Counted from the first letter of the stretch, positions 25,982-33,631 are shown. The stretch: 64,000 nt of DNA from Methylomicrobium agile (GCF_000733855.1 NZ_JPOJ01000001.1:248001-312000); one strand, 5' to 3'. The notes: generated from the letters alone by a model not told the origin. Translations and numbers: made by a program.

Positions 25982-26529
25982 GCAGGCACCGGATGACGAA
26001 TCAGCGCACGGCGCGCCGCTTGGGCCTTTTCGTTGGCCCGCTTGATTCGATGCTGCAGCATGGACCCGGCCGGCAGCTTGTCGAAATCGGGGTTCATCCC
26101 CCTGAAGGTATTCAAGGCCTCGACAATGGCTTCGATCTCGTCCGGCAGCACGCCGACTGCCTTCGTCATCGCTTCCACCTGGCGTTCAAGCTGAAGTTGT
26201 CGGACCGCCCACCGGCTGAACAAGTTGGATTGCTGCTGATGAATCCAGGCACCGATCTCACGGCCCTGCTTGGTTTCTTCGGCCACCTCCCAATCATCGG
26301 AATAGCCGAACAGGTAATCGAGGCTCACGTCATACACCCGCGAAGCCTGCCGGACCCATTTCAGCGGCAGGCTCGGCACGTCGAAGCCGACTTCGAGCTT
26401 TTCGAGCAGCGGTTTGGGAATGCCTAGCCGGTCGGCAGCCTCGTAGACGGTGAGCTTGCAAAGCTCGCGCGCCTCGCGCATCCGGCCGCCGACGAGTTTA
26501 ACGATTGCCACCTCGTTTTTGTCGACCAT
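25972..26529 (-). CDS. XRE-family regulator (185 aa), paralogue of the next gene
   Basis: N-terminal HTH: VGGRMREARELCKLTVYEAADRLGIPKPLLEKLEVG, then VYDVSLDYLFGYSDDWEVAEE, matching the adjacent gene's VYEVSVDFLFGVSDDWE. The C-terminal region is a helical/coiled-coil tail. Duplication followed by divergence, particularly in the recognition helix, would let the two read different sites. Confidence 0.75.
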   Translation of the reverse strand: MVDKNEVAIVKLVGGRMREARELCKLTVYEAADRLGIPKPLLEKLEVGFDVPSLPLKWVRQASRVYDVSLDYLFGYSDDWEVAEETKQGREIGAWIHQQQSNLFSRWAVRQLQLERQVEAMTKAVGVLPDEIEAIVEALNTFRGMNPDFDKLPAGSMLQHRIKRANEKAQAARRALIRHPVPACK

Positions 26530-26540
26530 CGCTGCCTCGA

Positions 26541-27095
26541 TTAAGCCGCGGCCTCCGCTATCGGATCATGGTCCGGGTACAGGGTGGTTTCGAGAAGAAG
26601 CGCCACATCGTACCGCGGGGCATCCGCCAAAAACTTCTGGATTGCCACCGCTTCGGCTTTCAAGCCGGCCACGACTGCCTGCGAGGCGTCAATTTCGCTT
26701 TGCGGAACCGGCGGGGCGATGTGATCAATCTGGGCCGCCGTGAAATTCTTTTTTTGCAGTTCGGCAACTTGAAAGTCTCGTGCCGAATGCTTGTGCTGCA
26801 GGGCTTTTTGTTCGCGTTCGATCAAGGAGGGAATCTCGGGCTGGCGTCTGGCTGCCCGGTTGATCAAATCGACCGGCCGGTTCTGATATTGGGCATTGCC
26901 GCAATCGATCACACGCTGGTGTTTCGCTTGGATCTGGTCGAGCAACGCCATGAATTCTTGGGTTTCCGCCCAAGCCGCCTCATCGTTGCCCAGTGCTTGC
27001 TTGTCAATGGACTTCAGGGCGCTGAATGCCGGGGTGATTTTGGCGATTGCGTGATGGGCGGCTTGGAATTCGAAGGGGGAAACGGATGTTTGCAT
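26541..27095 (-). CDS. Hypothetical island protein (184 aa)
   Basis: MQTSVSPFEFQAAHHAIAKITPAF... is helical and Gln/Ala-rich, including EREQKALQHKHSARDFQVAELQKK. No membrane span, signal or metal motif. It is the first gene of the minus-strand block ending at 22518 and lies 12 bases upstream of the XRE pair. Function unknown. Confidence 0.65.
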   Translation of the reverse strand: MQTSVSPFEFQAAHHAIAKITPAFSALKSIDKQALGNDEAAWAETQEFMALLDQIQAKHQRVIDCGNAQYQNRPVDLINRAARRQPEIPSLIEREQKALQHKHSARDFQVAELQKKNFTAAQIDHIAPPVPQSEIDASQAVVAGLKAEAVAIQKFLADAPRYDVALLLETTLYPDHDPIAEAAA

Positions 27096-27307
27096 GATGG
27101 CTATGCCTCAAAGTTAAGTTCGGGTATAGCCTAACCGCGATTAACCGGGTTTTTTGCGCCGTTTTCCGGCTTTTCGTTTGCCTTTTAGAAACACCTTTTA
27201 GGCGCGTTTTCTTGCTGGCGCACACAAGCGGGCCGAAACCCACGCCGGAACTGGCGTTGGCGGCTTTGACGGCATGCGGTAGTGTTTCTTATTGGGAAAC
27301 AATGAAA

Positions 27308-27460
27308 CCCCTAGCAGGATTCCGTGCCAACTCTTTGAAATACACGTCATCCGTGTATTACAGATCGGCACGATTCTTGATATAGGCGTTGTTTCCTAAT
27401 AGTAGCTGATACCGTTTGCCCTCGATCTGGGCAAGCCCAGTGCGGGCGCGGGCTGCGGGC
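27308..27460 (+). repeat. Dispersed ~150-bp repeat, copy 2
   Basis: Same orientation and order of landmarks as 16477-16627: CCCTAGCA, ATTCCGTGCCAACTCTT, GAAATACACGTCA, GGCACGATT, TTGATATAGG, GTTTGCCCTC and GGGCAAG, then GC-rich sequence. The scattered mismatches indicate an older duplication than the exact 569-bp one at 28184. Confidence 0.7.
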
Positions 27461-27495
27461 GTCGGCGCGGTGGCAGTCACGAAAACGCCAGGCAC

Positions 27496-27519
27496 AAAAA
27501 AGCCCGGACGTGCCGGGCT
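27496..27519 (-). terminator. Rho-independent terminator (minus strand)
   Basis: Stem AGCCCGG (27501-27507)/CCGGGCT (27513-27519) followed on the minus strand by a T-run. It closes the repA-ssb transcription unit. Confidence 0.75.
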
Positions 27520-27529
27520 GGGTGGTTCA

Positions 27530-27647
27530 TCAGTGGTCTTCGGGGTCGGGTCGCGGCTCGATCAACTCCAGATTGATGCAAGCCGCATACAGACATTGCG
27601 CCGCTTCGCCGATCAGCGCCAGGGCTTTGAGCGTGCCCGGTCGTCAT
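27530..27647 (-). pseudogene. Possible small frameshifted gene after ssb
   Basis: An ATG at 27647 (MTTGH) inside the ssb 3' end leads, after a one-base shift, into TLKALALIGEAAQCLYAACIN-like helical sequence ending EPRPDPEDH at 27530-27532. The second part looks protein-like but has no start codon in its own frame. It sits directly before a terminator. Weak evidence. Confidence 0.25.
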
Positions 27648-28008
27648 ACGTACCTCGATGCGGCGGTGCCGAGCTGTTCGAACCGCTCTCGCCATTGCCG
27701 CGCCGTTTCTTGATGTCGTAAGCGGTCAGCGCCGCCGATACGGTGACATTCAGGCCGTGCTTCAGTTCGCCGGTGGTCTTGTCGGTCCACTCGGACGGCT
27801 TCAGGCTGCCGGCCACGCTCGCGGCGTCGCCTTTGGCAAGCTTGCCGATCCGCTCGGCCACGTCGGCAAAGGCAATGCCGGACACAATCACGGGTTCGCC
27901 GTCGCCGGTCGGAACCGATAACAGGAAACTGCAGTACGGCTTGCCGCTCGGCCCGGTCTTCAAGACGGGGTCGCGAAGCAGCTTGCCGGTAATCAGGGCG
28001 TCAATCAT
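27613..28008 (-). CDS. ssb: Single-stranded DNA-binding protein (mobile-element type)
   Basis: The 131-residue protein has an OB-fold start MIDALITGKLLRDPVLKTGPSGKPYCSFLLSV, then VSGIAFADVAERIGKLAKGDAASVAGSLKPSEWTDKTTGELKHGLNVTVSAA, typical of short SSBs of plasmids and islands. The C-terminus (ARSKPWR) lacks the acidic DDDIPF tip of chromosomal SSB, so partner recruitment may differ. It overlaps the upstream gene by eight bases and belongs to the replication module with repA. Confidence 0.85.
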   Translation of the reverse strand: MIDALITGKLLRDPVLKTGPSGKPYCSFLLSVPTGDGEPVIVSGIAFADVAERIGKLAKGDAASVAGSLKPSEWTDKTTGELKHGLNVTVSAALTAYDIKKRRGNGESGSNSSAPPHRGTYDDRARSKPWR

Positions 28009-28657
28009 GGGGGTAGTCCTCGCCCTCTACGGGCTGAATATGGGTTGCGTCTGGGTATTGGGTTTGCATTTCCTCAAGGGTCTGTCTCGGCATCTGGCAC
28101 AGGTAACACTGTCTGCCGTCCGGCCGGGTCGCCAGGAATTTGAAGAACCGGCCGTGGGCGTTGTGGGCGGCTTCGCTTGTGCTACGCTCGACACTGAGCC
28201 CAGTATGGGGCTTGGTGCTGGCGTTCCGCTCGATCGGTTGACCGCCGGGTGCTGCAACCCTTGCCGACATCGATGCCGGGTAGCCGCTGAAGTCTTCGCA
28301 GCGCCTCGGGATGTCGTCAACCGGTCGGAAGCGTTGCTGGATGCAATAGCCCGAACTGCTCAAATGACGGCGCTCGCGGCAGTGGTGCAACTCGCCAATT
28401 TCTGGCCGCAACTCGGGTGAAAATGAACGCAACTTTTCGCCCGTTTTTTCGTTGCAAAAGTTGCACTGTTTTTCGGCTACCGTTGCAGTGGCGTTGCGTT
28501 GGGCGTTGCGCTCCAAAACCGCGCCAGCCAAGGCTTTTAGGCTGTTCGTTGCGTTTGCCGTTGCGCTGTTTGTTGCGCCGGAATCGTCAAAAGTTGCGCG
28601 TTGCACCGCTATAGGGGTGCAACATGCAACTTTTTCGTTTTTTGGCGGGTTAATCAT
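28001..28657 (-). CDS. Replication-module protein with CxxC motifs (intact copy, 218 aa)
   Basis: From ATG 28657 (MINPPKNEKV) the protein has an Asn/Ala/Thr-rich N-terminal part, whose codons are made of GTTGC-type DNA repeats, then CNFC (near residue 75), a basic middle (HHCRERRHL) and a C-terminal CYLC. The two CxxC motifs and HHC suggest zinc binding. It overlaps ssb by eight bases. The N-terminal 158 codons are duplicated exactly at 28753-29226. The coding region doubles as a candidate origin sequence. Confidence 0.6.
   Translation of the reverse strand: MINPPKNEKVACCTPIAVQRATFDDSGATNSATANATNSLKALAGAVLERNAQRNATATVAEKQCNFCNEKTGEKLRSFSPELRPEIGELHHCRERRHLSSSGYCIQQRFRPVDDIPRRCEDFSGYPASMSARVAAPGGQPIERNASTKPHTGLSVERSTSEAAHNAHGRFFKFLATRPDGRQCYLCQMPRQTLEEMQTQYPDATHIQPVEGEDYPHD
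28451..28630. repeat. GTTGC iteron-like cluster, copy 1
   Basis: Ten direct GTTGC motifs (starting at 28451, 28460, 28482, 28492, 28505, 28548, 28560, 28572, 28593 and 28600) and two inverted GCAAC (28619 and 28626) in 180 bases, where chance predicts well under one per strand. Two further GCAAC lie at 28387 and 28427. It is located beside repA and ssb. Candidate replication-origin iterons embedded in a coding region. Confidence 0.6.
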
Positions 28658-29226
28658 CAATATCGGCCCTCCGCGCTCGGGTGGAATTGGCGGGTTTTTT
28701 CGGCCGCTCGACAATCAAACCGTCCCCTTTTGCTTTCTGAATATGGCGGCAAACGCTCGACACTGAGCCCAGTATGGGGCTTGGTGCTGGCGTTCCGCTC
28801 GATCGGTTGACCGCCGGGTGCTGCAACCCTTGCCGACATCGATGCCGGGTAGCCGCTGAAGTCTTCGCAGCGCCTCGGGATGTCGTCAACCGGTCGGAAG
28901 CGTTGCTGGATGCAATAGCCCGAACTGCTCAAATGACGGCGCTCGCGGCAGTGGTGCAACTCGCCAATTTCTGGCCGCAACTCGGGTGAAAATGAACGCA
29001 ACTTTTCGCCCGTTTTTTCGTTGCAAAAGTTGCACTGTTTTTCGGCTACCGTTGCAGTGGCGTTGCGTTGGGCGTTGCGCTCCAAAACCGCGCCAGCCAA
29101 GGCTTTTAGGCTGTTCGTTGCGTTTGCCGTTGCGCTGTTTGTTGCGCCGGAATCGTCAAAAGTTGCGCGTTGCACCGCTATAGGGGTGCAACATGCAACT
29201 TTTTCGTTTTTTGGCGGGTTAATCAT
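28657..29226 (-). pseudogene. Truncated duplicate of the CxxC replication-module gene
   Basis: The ATG at 29226 overlaps the repA stop, giving the ancestral repA-downstream position. The first 158 codons equal those of the intact copy, then the reading frame crosses the duplication junction at 28752 and continues 31 codons through a displaced repA tail in the wrong frame (LPPYSESKRGRFDC...). The C-terminal CYLC motif is lost. It may still be expressed as a chimeric 189-residue protein. Confidence 0.7.
29020..29199. repeat. GTTGC iteron-like cluster, copy 2
   Basis: The same arrangement of ten GTTGC and two GCAAC motifs as copy 1, shifted by 569 bases through the tandem duplication, and lying 20 bases beyond the repA stop codon. 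The element therefore now carries two complete arrays. Confidence 0.6.
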
Positions 29227-30247
29227 CAATATCGGCCCTCCGCGCTCGGGTGGAATTGGCGGGTTTTTTCGGCCGCTCGACAATCAAACCGTCCCCTTTT
29301 GCTTTCTGAATATGGCGGCAAACGCTCGATTTATTGATGCCCAGTTCCACCGCAATGTCGCCCTGAGACAAGCCCAGGTTCGCCAGTTCGACGACCTGCT
29401 CAAACGTGGATTCGGTCGCGGTCTTCGTGGTCCATGCCTGCCGCCCGGATTCGTCCGCCTGTAACCACGCCTCGAACGGCTGCGCGTCCGATCCGGCCAA
29501 GTGCCGGGCCTTGGTGAAATTGACGATAAAGCGCGCGCCTTGCTCGGGGTTGTAATCGGCCGGCCGCTTGAGTTCGACGACCACATCCAGAATATCCTCC
29601 CGCTTCGAGGTGCCGCGCTGCTGGCCGTCCTTGCCCGCATGGTGAACGAAAATAACGCACTTGCCCGCGCTGCGCATCCTTAGCGCCCATTCAGAGAGTG
29701 TTACCCACGATTCAGCCTCGTTTTCGCGGCCGGAGCGGCACAAGCAGGACAGGTTATCGACGATGACGAGTTCCGCCGCTTGGCAAGCGCTATCGATTGC
29801 GTCCTGACCTTCGACCGTTGACAGGTCCGGCATGATGCCGCCTTGCAGGTCGATGGTGATAATTTGCAGAAACTCGGGATCAGGCGCGGTATTGGATGCC
29901 GCCACGATCGCGGCAAGCCGTGCCTGTAACGATTCTCCGGGCATTTCGCCGTCGATCAACAAGACCTTGTAGGGCCGCGCCGCCGTCCATCCCCAAAGCG
30001 ACCCGCCAGACGCTGCGGCATAGGCAATGCCAAGGCTGGCGTGCGTCTTGCCGATGCCCCGGCGGGCAAAGATCATGTTCAGGCTGCCCAAGGTAAACAC
30101 GGGCGCCAGAATCAATTCCCGAGTTGGAAACGTATGGGCCAGCAATGTTTCCAGGCTGACCGGCTCTATCGGCCGCTTTCGCGTGACGCTTGGCAAATTC
30201 GGCACATCAACCGCCATCCTGCCCGGCTCGATTACTTCGTAATTCAT
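29219..30247 (-). CDS. RepA-type replicative helicase (RecA-fold AAA ATPase) with C-terminal HTH
   Basis: The 342-residue protein has Walker A ARRGIGKTHASLG (about residues 61-73), DGEMPGESLQARL, Walker B ELVIVDNLSCLCRSG (about 157-171) and VIFVHHAGKDGQQRGTS (sensor), as in RSF1010 RepA and plasmid primase-helicase partners. A C-terminal HTH (LANLGLSQGDIAVELGINKSSVCRHIQKAKGDG) would bind DNA. It overlaps the upstream 135-aa gene by four bases. It is probably the island's replication ATPase acting with SSB at the GTTGC array. Confidence 0.82.
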   Translation of the reverse strand: MNYEVIEPGRMAVDVPNLPSVTRKRPIEPVSLETLLAHTFPTRELILAPVFTLGSLNMIFARRGIGKTHASLGIAYAAASGGSLWGWTAARPYKVLLIDGEMPGESLQARLAAIVAASNTAPDPEFLQIITIDLQGGIMPDLSTVEGQDAIDSACQAAELVIVDNLSCLCRSGRENEAESWVTLSEWALRMRSAGKCVIFVHHAGKDGQQRGTSKREDILDVVVELKRPADYNPEQGARFIVNFTKARHLAGSDAQPFEAWLQADESGRQAWTTKTATESTFEQVVELANLGLSQGDIAVELGINKSSVCRHIQKAKGDGLIVERPKKPANSTRARRADIDD

Positions 30248-30651
30248 GCCGCCCCCTTGCGCCGGTCGATCCGCATCATGGGGCCGCGCTTCGGGGCATA
30301 GAGCACCAGCCCCGCGCCAGCCGCCAGCAACAGCCCGGCAAGCTTCGCAATGACCGCGACCGGCTCCAGGTCTCCGAAGCCGACAATCAGCACATCATGC
30401 CCAGCCGCTACGCTCCAGGCGTAGGCGGTCGGGTCGTCGCCGAACGGCAGCGCGACCTTGCAGCCAGGAAACCACGTTGGTGACTTTGCCCGTTCCCAGG
30501 CTCCGGAGCCGGTGCAAACAATCAAGTTTTGCCCGTTCAGATTAAGCTGTTTGCCGTAAGGCGGCGTTTTGATAAAATGGCGCTGCTCGGAATTATTTCG
30601 AAAGCCGCCAGCGCCGCCCCGCTCTGGTGGCTTTTTTGCGTTTGGGGTCAT
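30244..30651 (-). CDS. Hypothetical protein, Toprim-like (135 aa)
   Basis: Start at ATG 30651 (MTPNAKKPPERGG) with GGGGAG upstream; it begins four bases after the HTH gene stop. The C-terminal half, GHDVLIVGFGDLEPVAVIAKLAGLLLAAGAGLVLYAPKRG, reads like an alternating strand-helix fold and could be a degenerate Toprim-like or nucleotide-binding domain. Coupled to repA by ATGA. The role in replication is inferred from position. Confidence 0.6.
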   Translation of the reverse strand: MTPNAKKPPERGGAGGFRNNSEQRHFIKTPPYGKQLNLNGQNLIVCTGSGAWERAKSPTWFPGCKVALPFGDDPTAYAWSVAAGHDVLIVGFGDLEPVAVIAKLAGLLLAAGAGLVLYAPKRGPMMRIDRRKGAA

Positions 30652-30655
30652 CGGC

Positions 30656-30853
30656 TTATAACTCCCCGCCGACAGTACGCGACTCCAGGAAGGCATCAAG
30701 CGCGGCTTTTCGGTACTTGACCAGACGGCCAACTTTGATGAAGGGGATGTTGTAGCGCTTTGTGCAGCGCCAAACTTCAAGCGTCGAGACGGTGACGCCG
30801 AGATATTCGGCGGCCTGTTGCGTGTTCAAAAGGTCTGTGTTGGGTTGCAGCAT
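30656..30853 (-). CDS. Excisionase-family helix-turn-helix protein (65 aa)
   Basis: MLQPNTDLLNTQQAAEYLGVTVSTLEVWRCTKRYNIPFIKVGRLVKYRKAALDAFLESR is a complete MerR-like excisionase HTH. It heads the repA-ssb transcription unit and probably autoregulates it or serves as a second recombination directionality factor besides the AlpA-like protein. Confidence 0.85.
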   Translation of the reverse strand: MLQPNTDLLNTQQAAEYLGVTVSTLEVWRCTKRYNIPFIKVGRLVKYRKAALDAFLESRTVGGEL

Positions 30854-30889
30854 GTAATAAGCCTCCGTATGGCTCCACTAAACATGTTG

Positions 30890-31672
30890 CTATTTTTTAT
30901 ATTTTGGAGCTCCTGTAATTCCTACTCGGAAGATTTTTTTTCTTGCGAGTAGGAAAACATCATAAAAAGCTTTGTAGTCCACTGCGCCATTACCGCCGGC
31001 AGCCGCATCGGCCAAACCGATTAGCGCGTCGGACAGCATCCCTTTACCGTTAAGCGGAAAGCCCCTTTTGTCCAACAATTCCGCCAGTGCGTGCAGGTAC
31101 TCGCGTCCTTTTTGGCGCAGCGTAAGCACGGCATTAACGTAACTTTCCGCCGATTGCTGGGTTTCGTCGTAAAGGCGGGCGTTTTCGATCAGCTCAAGCA
31201 ACGTTAGCCGAAGCTGTATCCTTTCCGGGTATTCCACGCACAGACTCTCGCCATGTTCGTCGTGAATCCACTGCGTAACGCTCGGACCGCCGCCAGCATG
31301 GGCGGTCAGGCTATGGAATTCATCTAGCAGGCCGATCAACTTTTCAGATGTCGAGACTATTTGCGCAGCCTTGTCCTTGACCAAAGACCGGCGGCTTCGG
31401 ATTTTTTCCCAATCCAGGTTAGCCATCCATAGGGCGTCAAAGACATGCGGCAGCCATTCACTGCCCACGTCATTCTCAAGCTTTATCCAAGCGTTCGCTT
31501 GCTGCATGGCAAGCAGCCTATCCATGGTGTCAAGAACGTGCTTTGTGAAGCCTTCCCGCCCACCTTCCCGGATTGTCGCGCCGTTCTGCTCGCGCCGCGT
31601 CCCTTCCATGAGCAGCTTGTAATGTGCCACCACGACGCTTGGAATACCGCCGCGCGCGACAGGTTTTTTCAT
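30890..31672 (-). CDS. Hypothetical island protein (260 aa)
   Basis: Start at ATG 31672 (MKKPVARGGIPSVVVAHYK); a GTG nine bases earlier is also in frame. Largely helical, with AHAGGGPSVTQWIHDEHGE in the middle and a basic C-terminus (RKKIFRVGITGAPKYKK). No recognised motif. It lies between the VapBC pair and the replication module and is separated from vapC by an inverted repeat. Confidence 0.65.
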   Translation of the reverse strand: MKKPVARGGIPSVVVAHYKLLMEGTRREQNGATIREGGREGFTKHVLDTMDRLLAMQQANAWIKLENDVGSEWLPHVFDALWMANLDWEKIRSRRSLVKDKAAQIVSTSEKLIGLLDEFHSLTAHAGGGPSVTQWIHDEHGESLCVEYPERIQLRLTLLELIENARLYDETQQSAESYVNAVLTLRQKGREYLHALAELLDKRGFPLNGKGMLSDALIGLADAAAGGNGAVDYKAFYDVFLLARKKIFRVGITGAPKYKK

Positions 31673-31711
31673 TGTGTACACACTCCATCAAAGCGCAATC
31701 ATCACGAAGGG

Positions 31712-31770
31712 ATTAACCGGAAAGCGGGTGATGAATCCGCCTTGTCGGCCCGTCGGCCTATCCGGTTAAT
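31712..31770. repeat. 10-bp inverted repeat between vapC and the 260-aa gene
   Basis: ATTAACCGGA (31712-31721) and TCCGGTTAAT (31761-31770) pair perfectly across 39 bases that themselves contain GTCGGCC twice. It could be an operator or a transcription boundary isolating the int-vapBC unit from the downstream gene. Confidence 0.5.
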
Positions 31771-31775
31771 AAGGG

Positions 31776-32129
31776 TTACGCCTTGGCCGCCAGTTCCTTG
31801 TCCAGCGTCAGCAATGCCAGGCTATGCGCTTTAGCGGTCGCGGCAATAATCGCGTCGGGCAGCTTTAAGCGGTGTTGCCGTCTAATTTGAATCGTCAAAT
31901 CCTCGATCATTGGCGTCAGGCTCAAATAGGTCATCCGCTCTAGCATATTGTGAATGGCGCGTTCTTCCTCGGGCGTAATGCCGGGAAAGCCCAGTAATTC
32001 CATTCGGGTTACGGCGCTGTACCCGCAATCGGTTATGTTGATTCCCTTGAGCGCATTGACGGCCGGCTCCCTGCCTTTCAACAGACCGATAACAACATTC
32101 GTATCCGGCAAATACTTAATCCCACTCAT
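31776..32129 (-). CDS. vapC: VapC-type PIN-domain toxin
   Basis: Start at ATG 32129 (MSGIKYLPDTNVVIGLLKG) gives 117 residues. The PIN-domain acidic residues are present: D in YLPDTNVV, E in TRMELLGF, D in KLPDAIIAATA, and D in LLTLDKEL. PIN toxins cleave RNA. It overlaps the antitoxin gene by 14 bases, and the pair is coupled to the integrase. Confidence 0.92.
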   Translation of the reverse strand: MSGIKYLPDTNVVIGLLKGREPAVNALKGINITDCGYSAVTRMELLGFPGITPEEERAIHNMLERMTYLSLTPMIEDLTIQIRRQHRLKLPDAIIAATAKAHSLALLTLDKELAAKA

Positions 32130-32346
32130 CGCGTATCGCCTTTTGAATTTCGAGCGGGTCGCCTTGAAATGAAGGGGAATTCGCCAATACGCCGGCAAAA
32201 TCAGTTATCAGCTCGCCCTTGTCACGCATGACGTTTGCATGCTCTACCAAGGCTTTCTTAACCAATTGCACCGCGCCGATATGTTCCTGCTCGGCCAGTC
32301 GCGCCAAGAGTGTGGCGGTTTCGTCGTCTAACTCTAAAGTCATCAT
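32116..32346 (-). CDS. VapB-like antitoxin
   Basis: The 76-residue protein MMTLELDDETATLLARLAEQEHIGAVQLVKKALVEHA... starts with a ribbon-helix-helix-like segment followed by a C-terminal region ending PLEIQKAIRDEWD, typical of antitoxin partners of PIN toxins. Its ATG at 32346 overlaps the integrase stop codon (ATGA), so translation is likely coupled to the integrase. Confidence 0.85.
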   Translation of the reverse strand: MMTLELDDETATLLARLAEQEHIGAVQLVKKALVEHANVMRDKGELITDFAGVLANSPSFQGDPLEIQKAIRDEWD

Positions 32347-33554
32347 GCTTGTTTCCTTTTATTAATGGGAATGATCTCGCCCGATTCTTTCAAGCCGCCA
32401 GCCGCCAGCATTGCGCCGGTAGCTCGTTCGACCGACTCCCGGACCGGATCAAGGTCCAGCCGCGCATAAATGGCCGTGGTCGATGGCGACTTGTGGTTAA
32501 GACTCTTGCCGACAATCGCCAGGGATGCGCCGGTTTTAGCTTGCCAACTCCCCAGCGTGCGCCGCAAGTCGTGGATCCGTAGATTATCAATGCCCGCCCG
32601 ATCCAGCACGCGCCGCCATGCCTTCTTGGGTTCGACGATATGCCCGGTTGCGCCGGTGCCGGGGAACACCCAAACTGCATGACAGCCTTGCCGATTACGC
32701 AGGATTTCCACGGCTTCCGGGGATAGGGTGACGGTCTGAGGCTCGCCGTTCTTAGTGGTCGGGATGCGCCATTCGGCCCGCGCCAGATTGATCTGGGTCC
32801 ACTCCATTTCCAGAACATTGGAGCGCCGCGCTCCGGTCAGCAGCGCCATCAAAAAGTAATCGCGCAAGATGTCGTTCGGTTCCTCGGCCAGGGCCTTGAA
32901 AAACGCGGGCAGCTCGTCCGATTGCAGGAAGCGGTCGCGCTTGGTTTCGGGAAACTTCTTGATTCCGTGCGCCGGATTCGCGCCTTTGAACAACTTGCGC
33001 TCGGCGGCATAGCCGAACAGGCTCGACGCCATCGCAATCACGCGGTTCGCCGTCGTGGGGTGCTCCTTGCCGATCTCAGCGTGCAGTTTGCTGAAGTCGG
33101 TGTCCTTGAATTGCGACAGTTTGCGCTTGCCCCATTTTTCCAGGTACAAGCCGAAGTCGTAACGGTAGCTGCGCTTGGTTACTTCGGACAGGAACGCGCC
33201 GCGCTTATTGCGCCGATGCTTCAGGAATTCGTCAAACAGCTCTTGCAGGGTGGTCTCGGTCTTTAAGGCTCTGGCGTCGGTATTGGGGTTGATCTTCTGC
33301 GCGATTAACGCACTCAGCCGCGCCGCTTCCTTTCTGGCGTTCTCGATGGACATATCGGGGAACTTGCCGATAGTGACGCGCTCCGGTTTACCGTCTACGC
33401 GCTTTTGAATGAAGAACGTCTTCGTATTGCCTGAATGCCGAAGCTGTAACCCGGCTGCGTTCTTGTGGGTATCGTGATAAATGATCCGTTCGCCGGGTTT
33501 TGGCTCTCTCAGTGCTTCGAGTTTTGGCTTGGTGAAGTCGAAATGCGTTGTCAT
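32343..33554 (-). CDS. int: P4-type tyrosine integrase
   Basis: The 403-residue protein has an N-terminal arm-binding domain (DTHKNAAGLQLRHSGNTKTFFIQKRVDGKPERVTIGKF, about 28-67), a SAM-like core-binding domain (about 100-190) and the catalytic domain: R243 in LTGARRS, K268, H328 and R331 in HDLRR, H354 and the nucleophile Y363 in AIYARL. It catalyses integration and excision at the tRNA-Thr site. It lies 162 bases from attR and its stop overlaps the antitoxin start. Confidence 0.96.
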   Translation of the reverse strand: MTTHFDFTKPKLEALREPKPGERIIYHDTHKNAAGLQLRHSGNTKTFFIQKRVDGKPERVTIGKFPDMSIENARKEAARLSALIAQKINPNTDARALKTETTLQELFDEFLKHRRNKRGAFLSEVTKRSYRYDFGLYLEKWGKRKLSQFKDTDFSKLHAEIGKEHPTTANRVIAMASSLFGYAAERKLFKGANPAHGIKKFPETKRDRFLQSDELPAFFKALAEEPNDILRDYFLMALLTGARRSNVLEMEWTQINLARAEWRIPTTKNGEPQTVTLSPEAVEILRNRQGCHAVWVFPGTGATGHIVEPKKAWRRVLDRAGIDNLRIHDLRRTLGSWQAKTGASLAIVGKSLNHKSPSTTAIYARLDLDPVRESVERATGAMLAAGGLKESGEIIPINKRKQA

Positions 33555-33577
33555 GGCTGCCTTTGCGTCGATTTCTG

Positions 33578-33631
33578 GTGCTACGCTGGTGCTACGCTCT
33601 TGGTCAAATTTCGGTAAATTTGGTGTAGCAC
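33578..33631 (+). repeat. Right candidate arm sites
   Basis: 33578-33607 repeats the left block at 16206-16235 with one mismatch (two GTGCTACG direct copies plus TCTTGGTCAA); an inverted GTAGCAC lies at 33625-33631. It is located just upstream of the int start, so binding by integrase or the excisionase-type proteins could also control int expression. Confidence 0.6.

Larger units (their letters stand above)
27096..27612. other. Intergenic region with dispersed repeat and terminator
   Basis: No convincing intact gene. It contains an inverted GTTTC/GAAAC pair around 27285-27300, copy 2 of the 150-bp repeat (27308-27460) and the terminator of the ssb transcription unit (27496-27519). The promoter for the block 26541-22518 must lie at its left side. 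Confidence 0.5.
28184..29329. repeat. Exact 569-bp tandem duplication
   Basis: 28184-28752 and 28753-29321 are the same sequence by eye at all points compared, and both copies are followed by ACGCTCGA (8 bp), which also starts each unit. The unit spans the last part of repA, most of the CxxC gene and the GTTGC cluster. Identity and the 8-bp junction point to a recent slippage or microhomology event, or an assembly artefact. Confidence 0.9.

Noticed and set aside
27004-27243. 79-residue minus-strand frame upstream of the 184-residue gene
   Set aside because: Arg/Ser/Lys-rich, overlaps the promoter region and the start of the real gene in another frame.
28184-29329. CRISPR-like repeat array
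   Set aside because: GTTGC motifs are irregularly spaced and the large repeat is a simple two-copy tandem duplication without spacers; no cas genes nearby.
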